6,905 nucleotides of DNA from Gammaproteobacteria bacterium. Its GTDB lineage: Bacteria > Pseudomonadota > Gammaproteobacteria > SURF-13. Below the pieces are notes generated by a model. That model worked only from the letters and a program-made list of their open reading frames with translations, had not been told where the DNA came from and ran no database searches. Position 1 is the stretch's first letter. Each line of letters opens with the position of its first letter. The DNA is taken from assembly GCA_023487615.1 (NCBI GenBank), contig JAMDBH010000020.1, positions 1-6,905 on the forward strand. The letters run 5' to 3'. The translations under genes were made by a program, and so were the position numbers. Positions 1 to 5,955 of this stretch are shown piece by piece.

Positions 1-530
1 AGATCCTCGTCCGCCTTTAGTAGTAGTCCCGTGCCGTTATGGAGCCACAGGTTATAGCCGTAGCGATATTGATCCCTGGGCTTGATGAGCAGCATCTGGC
101 CGAGCTGACCGGCAACCCGCTCCTGCCCCGCCAGGGAAAAATCGTAGTGTTTACCGAGCTCGCTGATGACGGGTTCCATGTCGTCCAGTCCTGAAAACGG
201 CGGGCGCAACTGGCCTTCGCTCATCGTCAAGACGGTATCGTCGGGGAGTATGTGGGTCACGCTGCTGTTGCTGCGGATCACGCCGCGCCCTACGCCGGTT
301 AACGAGACCAGTTGTTCGTGCTCGCCGTCGGCATCCATGCGATGGGTGATACGCATGGTGGTCATCTGCCGGTCGTGGATGTAGACGAAGACGCCCTCAT
401 AGTTAAGGGCGTGCGCCGCATAGGACATCTTTTCCAGCCATTCGCGCGCGGCGGGGGCGATGTCCGCCCTGGCCGTGAGTAACGGCAAACCCGCCAGCAG
501 GCATGTACCGCACACTGTCCAGAGGCGCAT
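1..530 (-). CDS. rseB: RseB/MucB, periplasmic regulator of sigma-E, N-terminal part
   Basis: I translated this from the complement; it is open from an ATG at 530-528 to the left edge, giving 176 complete codons. It begins with a Sec signal peptide: a short basic start (MRLW), a hydrophobic core, and an A-R-A site that predicts cleavage after residue 22. The mature part reads REWLEKMSYAAHALNYEGVF, then VYIHDRQMTTMRITHR, with a later V-I-R...ILPD segment, typical of the N-terminal lipoprotein-sensing domain of RseB/MucB. In the known family the protein binds the periplasmic part of RseA and shields it from DegS, releasing it when lipopolysaccharide intermediates or mislocalised lipoproteins accumulate. 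It starts 10 bases after the rseA stop, with a weak TAGG nine bases before the ATG, so translation is probably coupled. Full-length homologues are roughly 310-330 residues, so somewhat more than half is present. The next operon gene, usually rseC, would lie outside the window. Confidence 0.93.
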   Translation of the reverse strand, partial: MRLWTVCGTCLLAGLPLLTARADIAPAAREWLEKMSYAAHALNYEGVFVYIHDRQMTTMRITHRMDADGEHEQLVSLTGVGRGVIRSNSSVTHILPDDTVLTMSEGQLRPPFSGLDDMEPVISELGKHYDFSLAGQERVAGQLGQMLLIKPRDQYRYGYNLWLHNGTGLLLKADED

Positions 531-540
531 TATGAATAGC

Positions 541-1110
541 CTAGGGGTTTGTCTCATACCCGACTATCCGGGCGTAAGGCAACATCCCCTGCATCTCGGT
601 AGACATGGAATATTGATTGTGATTGGCCAGGTAGATGTCCAGCTTGGACTCCACGGACGGACGGCCCGCGCTCCAGCGTGACCGGCCTGCGGCACTGGAA
701 ACCTGCGCTACCGGGGCTGCCCCGGGCAGGCCGGCAAGGTTGACAGGGGATGCGGTTTGCAGCGGCGCCGTGGTCTGCAGGCTGAGCACCGCCACCGCAG
801 CGATCGAGGCGGCCACGGCGAGACCGGCCAGCGGCTTAAAAATGTGAGGGGTGAGGCGTGAGGGGTGAGGCGTAAGGCGGCGCGGTGAAAGATGGGTGGG
901 TTCGGATTCGAGGGCCTGGATGACGCGGCTTGCGACATTGTGTTTGATGTGACAGGTGAGATCGCTACGCAGCGCGTCGCTGATTAAGTGGTAGCGGGTC
1001 CAACACATTCGCAGCCCGGCATCCCGCTGCAACTGATCCAGCAACCGGCCGGTTTCGGCCTCATTCAACTCACCGTCCATCAGTGCTGAGATGTGTTCGT
1101 CTTTACTCAT
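541..1110 (-). CDS. rseA: RseA/MucA, membrane-spanning anti-sigma-E factor
   Basis: The protein has 189 residues, within the normal MucA/RseA range. The N-terminal cytoplasmic domain (about 1-66) starts MSKDEHISALMDGELNEAET and carries the W-x-R-Y-H-L-I-S-D-A-L motif that holds the sigma factor. Residues about 71-92 form a proline- and histidine-rich linker containing a doubled S-R-L-T-P-H; this part is encoded by a 7-base repeat array and is unusual. One membrane helix lies at about 94-113 (LAGLAVAASIAAVAVLSLQ). The periplasmic C-terminal region ends with MQGMLPYARIVGYE, the conserved tail of this family. By established knowledge it keeps RpoE inactive at the inner membrane until DegS and then RseP cleave it. 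An upstream in-frame TTG at 1128, overlapping the rpoE stop, would add six residues. I prefer ATG 1110 because homologues start MSK-like and GCAGG lies at a good distance. It is cotranscribed with rpoE and rseB. Confidence 0.93.
   Translation of the reverse strand: MSKDEHISALMDGELNEAETGRLLDQLQRDAGLRMCWTRYHLISDALRSDLTCHIKHNVASRVIQALESEPTHLSPRRLTPHPSRLTPHIFKPLAGLAVAASIAAVAVLSLQTTAPLQTASPVNLAGLPGAAPVAQVSSAAGRSRWSAGRPSVESKLDIYLANHNQYSMSTEMQGMLPYARIVGYETNP
844..878. repeat. 7-base tandem repeat array inside rseA
   Basis: On the plus strand there are five adjoining 7-base units: GTGAGGG, GTGAGGC, the same pair again, then GTAAGGC. Rotated by four bases the units fit GGSGTRA, close to the GGGRYTA units of the array at the nadB/ygfX junction. 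The array lies wholly within the rseA coding sequence and encodes the linker just before the membrane helix. The alternating units make a perfect 14-base duplication, visible in the protein as repeated R-L-T-P-H. Seven bases is not a multiple of three, so units added or lost singly would shift the frame. Confidence 0.85.
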
Positions 1111-1118
1111 AATCATTA

Positions 1119-1123
1119 CCTGC
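1119..1123 (-). promoter_or_regulatory. Shine-Dalgarno site deciding the rseA start
   Basis: On the minus strand GCAGG stands eight bases before ATG 1110. It is only two bases before the other in-frame ATG at 1116 and lies inside the longer TTG-started reading frame. This spacing selects ATG 1110. The site sits just after the rpoE stop codon (1127-1125), so ribosomes finishing rpoE can reinitiate on rseA, which would keep sigma factor and anti-sigma factor in proportion. Confidence 0.6.
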
Positions 1124-1124
1124 T

Positions 1125-1706
1125 TCAACTCGATTCCAACAGGGGCTTCAGTTTGCTGTCTATCGCCTCACGCGCCCGGAATATCCGGGAGCGCACCGTA
1201 CCGACCGGGCAGGCCATCACCTCGGCGATCTGCTCGTAGCTGAGACCCTCCAGCTCGCGCAGTGTGATGGCGGTGCGCAGATCCTCCGGCAACTGGTCAA
1301 TGACCCGAGCCACGGTTTGCTCGATGTCATCACGCAGCAGGATATGCTCCGGCGTGGCGTACTCCTTCAGCGCCGTCGCGCCGCTGAACTGCTCGGCGTC
1401 CATCACATCAATATCATCATCAGGCGGCCTGCGTCCCTGGGCGACCAGATAATTCTTTGCCGTGTTGATGGCGATCCGGTACAGCCAGGTATAAAAGGCG
1501 CTGTCGCCGCGAAAGTTCGGCAGCGCCCGATAGGCCTTGATAAAGGCCTCCTGGGCGACGTCCTGGACCTCACTTGCATCACGAATATAGCGCGAGATCA
1601 GTTTGACCAGTTTATGCTGGTACTTGAGCACCAGGACATCAAATGCCTTTTTCTCCCCCCGCTGTACACGCTCTACCAGGGCCTGATCAATATTCTGTTC
1701 CCCCAT
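1125..1706 (-). CDS. rpoE: RNA polymerase sigma-E factor (RpoE/AlgU), ECF family
   Basis: The protein has 193 residues, the length of AlgU of Pseudomonas. It opens MGEQNIDQALVERVQRGEKK. Region 2 (about 20-90) holds the core-binding and -10-recognition segment, including DVAQEAFIKAYRALPNFRGD and the FYTWLYRIAINTAKNYL stretch. Region 4 (about 135-185) holds LPEDLRTAITLRELEGLSYE followed by a helix-turn-helix with CPVGTVRSRIFRAREAI, which reads the -35 element. In this family it directs transcription of envelope stress and lipopolysaccharide/outer-membrane assembly genes, and in some species alginate genes. ATG 1706 is chosen because it aligns with the family start. A GTG at 1724 would add six residues; the only SD-like AAGGTGA overlaps that GTG and lies 14 bases from the ATG, so the start is not settled by the ribosome site. 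It is first in the rpoE-rseA-rseB operon and is probably autoregulated from the promoter at 1749-1775. Confidence 0.96.
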   Translation of the reverse strand: MGEQNIDQALVERVQRGEKKAFDVLVLKYQHKLVKLISRYIRDASEVQDVAQEAFIKAYRALPNFRGDSAFYTWLYRIAINTAKNYLVAQGRRPPDDDIDVMDAEQFSGATALKEYATPEHILLRDDIEQTVARVIDQLPEDLRTAITLRELEGLSYEQIAEVMACPVGTVRSRIFRAREAIDSKLKPLLESS

Positions 1707-1748
1707 AGGGGTCTTGTTTGTCACCTTGGCCCGGGCTCTGCAGTGGTG

Positions 1749-1775
1749 ATAGACCTTATAAGTCCAATATAGTTC
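1749..1775 (-). promoter_or_regulatory. Probable sigma-E-dependent promoter of rpoE
   Basis: On the minus strand GAACTA (1775-1770) is followed after exactly 16 bases by TCTAT (1753-1749). The known sigma-E/AlgU consensus is GAACTT, 16-17 bases, then TCTGA or similar, so the -35 matches five of six positions and the start of the -10 matches. Transcription would begin near 1743, giving a leader of about 37 bases before ATG 1706. Autoregulation of rpoE/algU from such a promoter is well established in related bacteria; its use here is inferred from the sequence. Confidence 0.6.
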
Positions 1776-1795
1776 GACAGAAACGTCAATTTATC

Positions 1796-1801
1796 ATTAT
1801 A
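1796..1801 (-). promoter_or_regulatory. Possible second (sigma-70) -10 element for rpoE
   Basis: The minus strand carries a perfect TATAAT at 1801-1796, upstream of the sigma-E-type promoter. No good -35 stands 16-18 bases before it; the best placed hexamer, TTCGCC, matches poorly. rpoE operons often have a housekeeping promoter upstream of the autoregulated one, which makes this plausible, but it could be chance in an AT-rich spacer. Confidence 0.3.
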
Positions 1802-1808
1802 GTCGCTC

Positions 1809-1838
1809 TTGTCAGTCCGGCGAAAGTCGCACTATACA
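1809..1838 (+). promoter_or_regulatory. Possible sigma-70 promoter of nadB
   Basis: TTGTCA (1809-1814, five of six consensus bases) is followed after 18 bases by TATACA (1833-1838, four of six). The start point would fall near 1845, leaving a leader of only about 13 bases before the nadB ATG at 1858, without a ribosome binding site. This is a sequence match only. Confidence 0.4.
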
Positions 1839-1857
1839 AGACCCTAACCAACCATCC

Positions 1858-3471
1858 ATGACTCAACACCCCAATTTCGATGTCCTCGTCATCGGCAGTG
1901 GCCTCGCCGGTCTCAGCCTGGCCCTGCGCCTCGCACCTCATGCGCGCATCGCCGTAGTGACCAAAGGACCGCTCAGGGAAGGCGCGAGTTTCTATGCACA
2001 AGGCGGTATCTCGGCCGTGCTCGATAAGGGCGACTCTATCGCCTCACACATCCGCGACACCCTGATCGCCGGGGCCGGACTGTGCGACGAACAGGTCGTG
2101 CGTTATACCGTGGAACACAGCAGAGAGGTGGTGCAGTGGCTCATAGATCAAGGTGTGGCGTTTACACAGGAGGCCCAACCGGATGGCAGCTTTGAATATC
2201 ACCTCACCCGCGAGGGCGGGCACAGCCACCGCCGCGTCATCCATGCCGCCGACGCGACCGGGCGCGAGATCGAAACCACCCTCGAACAGCAGGTGCGGAA
2301 CCATCCGAACATCGCGCTCTTCGAGCAACACATCGCCATAGACCTCATCACCTCAAAAAAGTTGGGCTTGGGAGGGGGACGCTGCCTAGGCGCCTACGTG
2401 CTCGACCGCGGCGCTGATCGGGTGGGGGTGTTCAGCGCCCGCTCCGTGGTGCTCGCGACAGGCGGGGCGGGCAAGGCCTACCTGTACACCAGCAACCCGG
2501 ACGTCGCCACCGGCGACGGCATCGCCATGGCCTGGCGCGCGGGCTGCCGCGTCGCCAATATGGAGTTCATCCAATTCCACCCGACCTGCCTGTACCACCC
2601 GCGCGCCAAGTCGTTTCTGATCACCGAAGCGGTGCGCGGTGAGGGCGGACGTTTACTGCTGCCCGACGGCACGCCGCTCATGACGCAGTTCGACCCGCGC
2701 GGCGAACTCGCGCCGCGCGACATCGTGGCGCGCGCCATAGACCATGAGATGAAGCGCCTCGGCATCCCTTGCGTGTATCTCGATATCCATCACAAGCCCG
2801 CCGAATTCATCAGGTCGCATTTCCCCACCGTTTATGCGCGCTGCCTCGAATTCGGCTTTGATATGACGAAGGAGCCTATCCCGGTCGTCCCCGCCGCGCA
2901 CTATATCTGCGGCGGGATCATGACCGACCTCCACGGGCGCGCGGATATCGAGGGGCTGTATGCCATCGGCGAAGTAGCCTTTACCGGCCTGCACGGCGCC
3001 AACCGCATGGCCAGTAATTCGCTGCTCGAATGCCTGGTCTTCGCCGCCGCCGCCAGTGAAGACATTCACGCGCAGTTCGCGACGGCGCCGGTTCCGCCGA
3101 CGTTGCCGGAATGGGACGAGAGCCGCGTAACCAATTCGGATGAGGAGGTCGTGGTATCGCACAACTGGGATGAACTGCGGCGCTTCATGTGGGACTATGT
3201 CGGCATCGTGCGCACCAACAAGCGCCTGGAGCGCGCCAAACACCGGGTGGAATTATTGCAGCAGGAAATCACCGACTACTACAGTAATTTCAGCGTCACC
3301 AACGATCTCATCGAACTGCGCAATCTGGTGCTGGTGAGCGACCTCATCATCCGCTCGGCCCTGGCCCGCAAGGAAAGCCGCGGCCTGCACTATACGCTGG
3401 ATTATCCAGATCCGGACGTCTCTCATCCGCCGGCGAATACCATTCTCGTCCCGCCTAACTACAGGGGCTAG
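1858..3471 (+). CDS. nadB: L-aspartate oxidase
   Basis: This cytoplasmic FAD flavoenzyme oxidises L-aspartate to iminoaspartate, which quinolinate synthase (NadA) condenses with dihydroxyacetone phosphate in de novo NAD synthesis. At 537 residues it is full length and collinear with E. coli NadB. The FAD-binding G-S-G-L-A-G motif is at 13-18 and the [10 protein letters not shown] loop at about 45-54. The substrate-side segment [12 protein letters not shown] is at 115-126, ATGGAGKAY at 200-208, and [17 protein letters not shown] at 281-297. H348 in the AAHY motif and R383 in [11 protein letters not shown] correspond to known catalytic or binding residues of the E. coli enzyme, as does R287. 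A C-terminal helical domain follows, with [16 protein letters not shown] and [13 protein letters not shown]. The only unusual part is the extreme C-terminus: the last codons and the TAG stop run into a 7-base repeat array. There is no Shine-Dalgarno sequence before the ATG. The position divergent from rpoE is conserved in gammaproteobacteria. Confidence 0.98.
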   Translation: MTQHPNFDVLVIGSGLAGLSLALRLAPHARIAVVTKGPLREGASFYAQGGISAVLDKGDSIASHIRDTLIAGAGLCDEQVVRYTVEHSREVVQWLIDQGVAFTQEAQPDGSFEYHLTREGGHSHRRVIHAADATGREIETTLEQQVRNHPNIALFEQHIAIDLITSKKLGLGGGRCLGAYVLDRGADRVGVFSARSVVLATGGAGKAYLYTSNPDVATGDGIAMAWRAGCRVANMEFIQFHPTCLYHPRAKSFLITEAVRGEGGRLLLPDGTPLMTQFDPRGELAPRDIVARAIDHEMKRLGIPCVYLDIHHKPAEFIRSHFPTVYARCLEFGFDMTKEPIPVVPAAHYICGGIMTDLHGRADIEGLYAIGEVAFTGLHGANRMASNSLLECLVFAAAASEDIHAQFATAPVPPTLPEWDESRVTNSDEEVVVSHNWDELRRFMWDYVGIVRTNKRLERAKHRVELLQQEITDYYSNFSVTNDLIELRNLVLVSDLIIRSALARKESRGLHYTLDYPDPDVSHPPANTILVPPNYRG

Positions 3472-3549
3472 GGGTTAGGGACTAGGGGCTAGGGAAAAAT
3501 CTAAAAACCTCACACTTCTCACCCTAATCCCTAGCCCCTAATCCCTAGT
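3464..3549. repeat. Inverted pair of 7-base repeat arrays, probable bidirectional terminator
   Basis: The left arm (3464-3494) is four 7-base units fitting GGGRYTA plus a final GGG. The right arm (3522-3549) is the reverse complement of the same kind of array. Bases 3467-3494 and 3522-3549 match at 23 of 28 positions around a 27-base loop that is A- and C-rich. In plus-strand RNA three of the five differences become G-U wobbles. The arms overlap the ends of both convergent genes: the nadB stop is 3469-3471 and the ygfX stop is 3540-3538. A long stem at a convergent junction suggests transcription termination or mRNA 3'-end protection. No T-run follows either arm, so it is not a standard intrinsic terminator. 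Confidence 0.85.
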
Positions 3550-3963
3550 CGCTGTAGTTAGCCGCACACGCAATCGCCGGAAACTCCCGGCATCCAGCGC
3601 ATCCGGCAACAGCACCAGAGTACGCCGCTGCCACCAGCGCCCGGTCACGAAATTGAGTAAGACCAGATACGGACTGACATAACTACCCGCCGATAAGCGC
3701 GCCGGAACATTTTGGCCCTCGGCCGAGCGCAGCGTCCAGCGGCCCTGCGTATCCCATACCAGCTCGACTATGGCCTGCCTGCCGTTGCGCAGGGCATGCA
3801 GAAACAAGCCGCGTAAAAGGCTGTAGGCCAGCGCACCGGTGAGCACGGTGGCCAACCACCAGGGTAGCGGCATAATCATCAGTAGCCACAGGGCGCCGAC
3901 GTGGCTGAGCAAGAGTACCGCCGACAGCCACAGGGAACGGCCAATTTCTAACCTTATAGACAT
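3538..3963 (-). CDS. ygfX: YgfX family small membrane protein
   Basis: The protein has 141 residues, against about 135 in E. coli YgfX (CptA family). Two adjoining hydrophobic helices span about 9-31 (including LSAVLLLSHVGALWLLMIM) and 34-56 (including WWLATVLTGALAYSLLRGLF). A soluble C-terminal part follows with the family pattern: a tryptophan-containing strand (DTQGRWTLRSAEG), a hydrophobic strand (LVLLNFV), and D-A-x-x-F-R-R-L-R near the end. E. coli YgfX is reported as an inner-membrane partner of SdhE and as a possible toxin acting on cytoskeletal proteins; whether either applies here is unknown. The start at 3963 is chosen because homology begins there and GGAAGG lies four bases upstream; a longer frame back to 4095 would overlap ygfZ. 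sdhE, its usual upstream partner, is not present. The last codons and the TAG stop come from the 7-base repeat. Confidence 0.8.
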   Translation of the reverse strand: MSIRLEIGRSLWLSAVLLLSHVGALWLLMIMPLPWWLATVLTGALAYSLLRGLFLHALRNGRQAIVELVWDTQGRWTLRSAEGQNVPARLSAGSYVSPYLVLLNFVTGRWWQRRTLVLLPDALDAGSFRRLRVRLTTATRD

Positions 3964-4011
3964 AGCCCCTTCCGGTATCCTCTTCATATAGAATGAGATG
4001 AAAGCGTAGTC

Positions 4012-4043
4012 TTGAATAACCAATCCGGCAAGTGCATTAAAAT
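4012..4043 (+). promoter_or_regulatory. Weak candidate promoter of ygfZ
   Basis: TTGAAT (4012-4017) and TAAAAT (4038-4043) resemble -35 and -10 hexamers, but the spacer is 20 bases, longer than usual. The -10-like hexamer ends only nine bases before the ygfZ ATG, so a transcript from it would be leaderless or nearly so. The whole 89-base gap between ygfX and ygfZ must also hold the ygfX promoter, for which I see no clear match. Confidence 0.25.
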
Positions 4044-4052
4044 AGTCTACAC

Positions 4053-5057
4053 ATGAATACAGACTGGCAAATCTACCTAGACAATAGTGGAACACCCACG
4101 GACATCACCGAAGTCGGCGATCATGCGCTGCTGCTTAGCGATCTTTCGCAGCTCGGCCTGATTGCCGTGCAGGGCCCGGACGCCGCGAATTTCCTGCAGG
4201 GCCAGTTCAGCAACGACGTGAGCGAGGTCACGGAGCGGCGCAGCCAACTCAATGCCTATTGCAGTCCCAAAGGCCGGCTACTGGCGATTTTCAGACTATT
4301 CCTGCGCGACGGGATTTATTATTTATTGCTCCCCCATGGCATTCTCGACGCGATCCTCAAGCGATTGCGGATGTATGTGCTCCGCGCGCAGGTGACCCTC
4401 AGCAACGCCAGTGACCGGCTCATCTGTATCGGTGTTTTCGGCCCCGATGCGGCCGCGCGTGCAGCGGGCGTGTTGGGTAACCTTCCAAATCGAGTCAACG
4501 AGGTTGCACAGATCCAACGCCCCGACGGGTTGTTCACGGTGCTGCGCCTGCCTGGAACCGTGCAGCGCTTTGTTATCGCCGGAGAACCCGCAGGCATCAA
4601 GGCATTGTGGGATGCTTTGCAGCCGGATGCCCTGCGGGTGAGCGCGGATTATTGGCGCCTACTCGACATCCGCGCCGGTCTACCCACTATTTACGCTGCC
4701 ACGATGGATACCTTTGTGCCGCAAATGGTCAGCCTGGATCTGCTCGGCGGGGTAAGCTTTACCAAGGGCTGTTATCCGGGCCAGGAAATCGTCGCGCGCA
4801 CCCATCACCTCGGCAGTATCAAGCGCCGCATGGTGACCGCGTGGGCTGACGCGCCCGACCCGCCCACGCCGGGTGATACACTCTATGCTCCCGGCAACAG
4901 CCAGGCGGTGGGACAGGTGGTGGATGCTCAACTCTCACCGAGGGGTGTCTTTGAAATGCTGGCAGTGGTACAAATTTCGCATGGAAAAGACCCACTCCAC
5001 CTGAAATCGCCCACGGGACCGCTGGTGAGGCTTGAAGAATCGCCGTTAGCTGGCTGA
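4053..5057 (+). CDS. ygfZ: YgfZ, folate-dependent protein for Fe-S cluster maintenance
   Basis: This 334-residue protein resembles the glycine-cleavage T-protein/CAF17 family and is of usual length. The N-terminal region carries the family motif L-I-A-V-Q-G-P-D-A followed by FLQGQFSNDV (47-56), then the S-P-K-G-R segment (71-75). The diagnostic K-G-C-Y-P-G-Q-E motif is at 238-245, with the invariant cysteine at C240, followed by I-V-A-R-T-H-H. A beta-barrel-like C-terminal domain ends the protein. In E. coli YgfZ binds tetrahydrofolate and supports some Fe-S enzymes such as MiaB and succinate dehydrogenase; I infer the same role in the cytoplasm here. It is divergent from ygfX and precedes the HDOD gene by 43 bases on the same strand, suggesting cotranscription. 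There is no Shine-Dalgarno sequence before the ATG. The alignment of the conserved N-terminal motif at residue 47 supports this start. Confidence 0.95.
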   Translation: MNTDWQIYLDNSGTPTDITEVGDHALLLSDLSQLGLIAVQGPDAANFLQGQFSNDVSEVTERRSQLNAYCSPKGRLLAIFRLFLRDGIYYLLLPHGILDAILKRLRMYVLRAQVTLSNASDRLICIGVFGPDAAARAAGVLGNLPNRVNEVAQIQRPDGLFTVLRLPGTVQRFVIAGEPAGIKALWDALQPDALRVSADYWRLLDIRAGLPTIYAATMDTFVPQMVSLDLLGGVSFTKGCYPGQEIVARTHHLGSIKRRMVTAWADAPDPPTPGDTLYAPGNSQAVGQVVDAQLSPRGVFEMLAVVQISHGKDPLHLKSPTGPLVRLEESPLAG

Positions 5058-5100
5058 ACACTACGAATAAACAAAACACCCATAAAGATTCGATAAGCCT

Positions 5101-5955
5101 ATGAACGAAACGACGACCGGGATCGAAGAAAAATTTCTTGCCGATTTGTTGCGGGACATCGAAGAGAACCGGCTGGTGTTGCCCACCCTGCCGGAGGTTG
5201 CCCTGAAGGTACGCCAAGTCGTGGACGATCCGAAGACCTCGGCCTCTCAAATCGCCAAGATCATGGGCTCCGATGTCGCCCTCTCGGCCCGGCTCATCCA
5301 GGTTGCTAACAGTCCGCTCTACCGGGGACGCAGCCCGGTGGATAACCTGCAAACCGCCATTGCGCGGCTGGGTAATGTCCTGGTACGCAGTCTGGTCACC
5401 AGCCTGGTGATGGATCAGTTGCATCGCGGTCAGTCGGTGCGGCTTAAAAAGCGGTTGACCGCGCTGTGGCAGCATAACACCCAGGTCGCCGCCATCAGTC
5501 ACGTCCTGGCCGCTCACTTTACCTCTCTTAAACCCGACGAGGCGATGCTGGCGGGGCTGGTGCATGACATCGGTTCCCTCCCTATCTTGAGCCGCGCGGA
5601 GAAGGTACCGGAGTTGATTGATGATGAAGAGAGACTCGAGCGGATCGTCGCCCAGATGCACCCCCAGATAGGCCATATGATCCTCAAGGCATGGGGCTTT
5701 CCGACCGAACTCGTGGCCGTCGCAGCGGGTCACGAGTATCTGCAACGCAACCCGGACGGTCCCGCCGATTACACCGACGTGGTCATCGTCGCCAACCTGC
5801 AGAGCTATCACGGCACTCAACATCCGCATGCCCAAGTGGACTGGAAGACGGTTCCCGCCTTCGCTCGCCTAGGGATAGATCCCGAACTCAGCATCACCTC
5901 TGCGGAGCAAACCGCCGATGAGGTGGCCGAGGTGCAGTGCTTACTGACGTCTTGA
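5101..5955 (+). CDS. HDOD domain signalling protein
   Basis: The protein has 284 residues, and one HDOD domain covers most of it (about 20-235). The entry motif is LPTLPEVALKVRQVVDDP (27-44), then S-D-V-A-L-S-A-R-L-I-Q-V-A-N-S-P-L-Y, the classical HDOD D-x-x-L...NS-x-x-Y pattern, and A-I-x-R-L-G at 87-91. HD-type residues are visible: H125, H155-D156 in AGLVHDIG, H187 and H192 in the HPQIGH segment, H211 in AAGHE, and D226. I see no GGDEF, EAL, receiver or kinase domain and no membrane segment, so it is a stand-alone cytoplasmic protein. HDOD proteins take part in regulation of motility, stress and the cell cycle, mostly without known enzymatic activity; the specific role here is unknown. No Shine-Dalgarno sequence precedes the ATG, and the 43-base gap after ygfZ shows no clear promoter. 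It converges on lysS. Confidence 0.92.
   Translation: MNETTTGIEEKFLADLLRDIEENRLVLPTLPEVALKVRQVVDDPKTSASQIAKIMGSDVALSARLIQVANSPLYRGRSPVDNLQTAIARLGNVLVRSLVTSLVMDQLHRGQSVRLKKRLTALWQHNTQVAAISHVLAAHFTSLKPDEAMLAGLVHDIGSLPILSRAEKVPELIDDEERLERIVAQMHPQIGHMILKAWGFPTELVAVAAGHEYLQRNPDGPADYTDVVIVANLQSYHGTQHPHAQVDWKTVPAFARLGIDPELSITSAEQTADEVAEVQCLLTS

Noticed and set aside
166..384. Small plus-strand frames at 166-384 and 460-681
   Set aside because: They lie antisense to rseB and rseA, whose reading frames are supported by signal peptide and family motifs.
1111..1128. TTG start for rseA overlapping the rpoE stop
   Set aside because: The extra residues are not found in the family, and the better placed ribosome site serves ATG 1110.
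1317..1772. A 151-codon open frame on the plus strand antisense to rpoE
   Set aside because: rpoE is strongly conserved here; the frame is explained by codon bias of the sense gene.
2653..3243. A 196-codon open frame on the minus strand inside nadB
   Set aside because: nadB is collinear with its family over the whole stretch. The antisense product is low in recognisable structure and has no ribosome site I can support.
844..3549. CRISPR-like array
   Set aside because: The repeat units are 7 bases and directly adjoining, with no spacers and no cas genes, so these are simple tandem heptamers.
3964..4095. A 44-residue N-terminal extension of ygfX
   Set aside because: It would overlap the start of ygfZ, has no family similarity, and the ribosome site GGAAGG stands before the internal ATG at 3963.
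4819..5835. A 338-codon open frame on the minus strand
   Set aside because: It runs antisense across the end of ygfZ and most of the HDOD gene, both of which have clear family motifs. The translated product shows no recognisable domain, and long antisense frames are common in GC-rich coding DNA.
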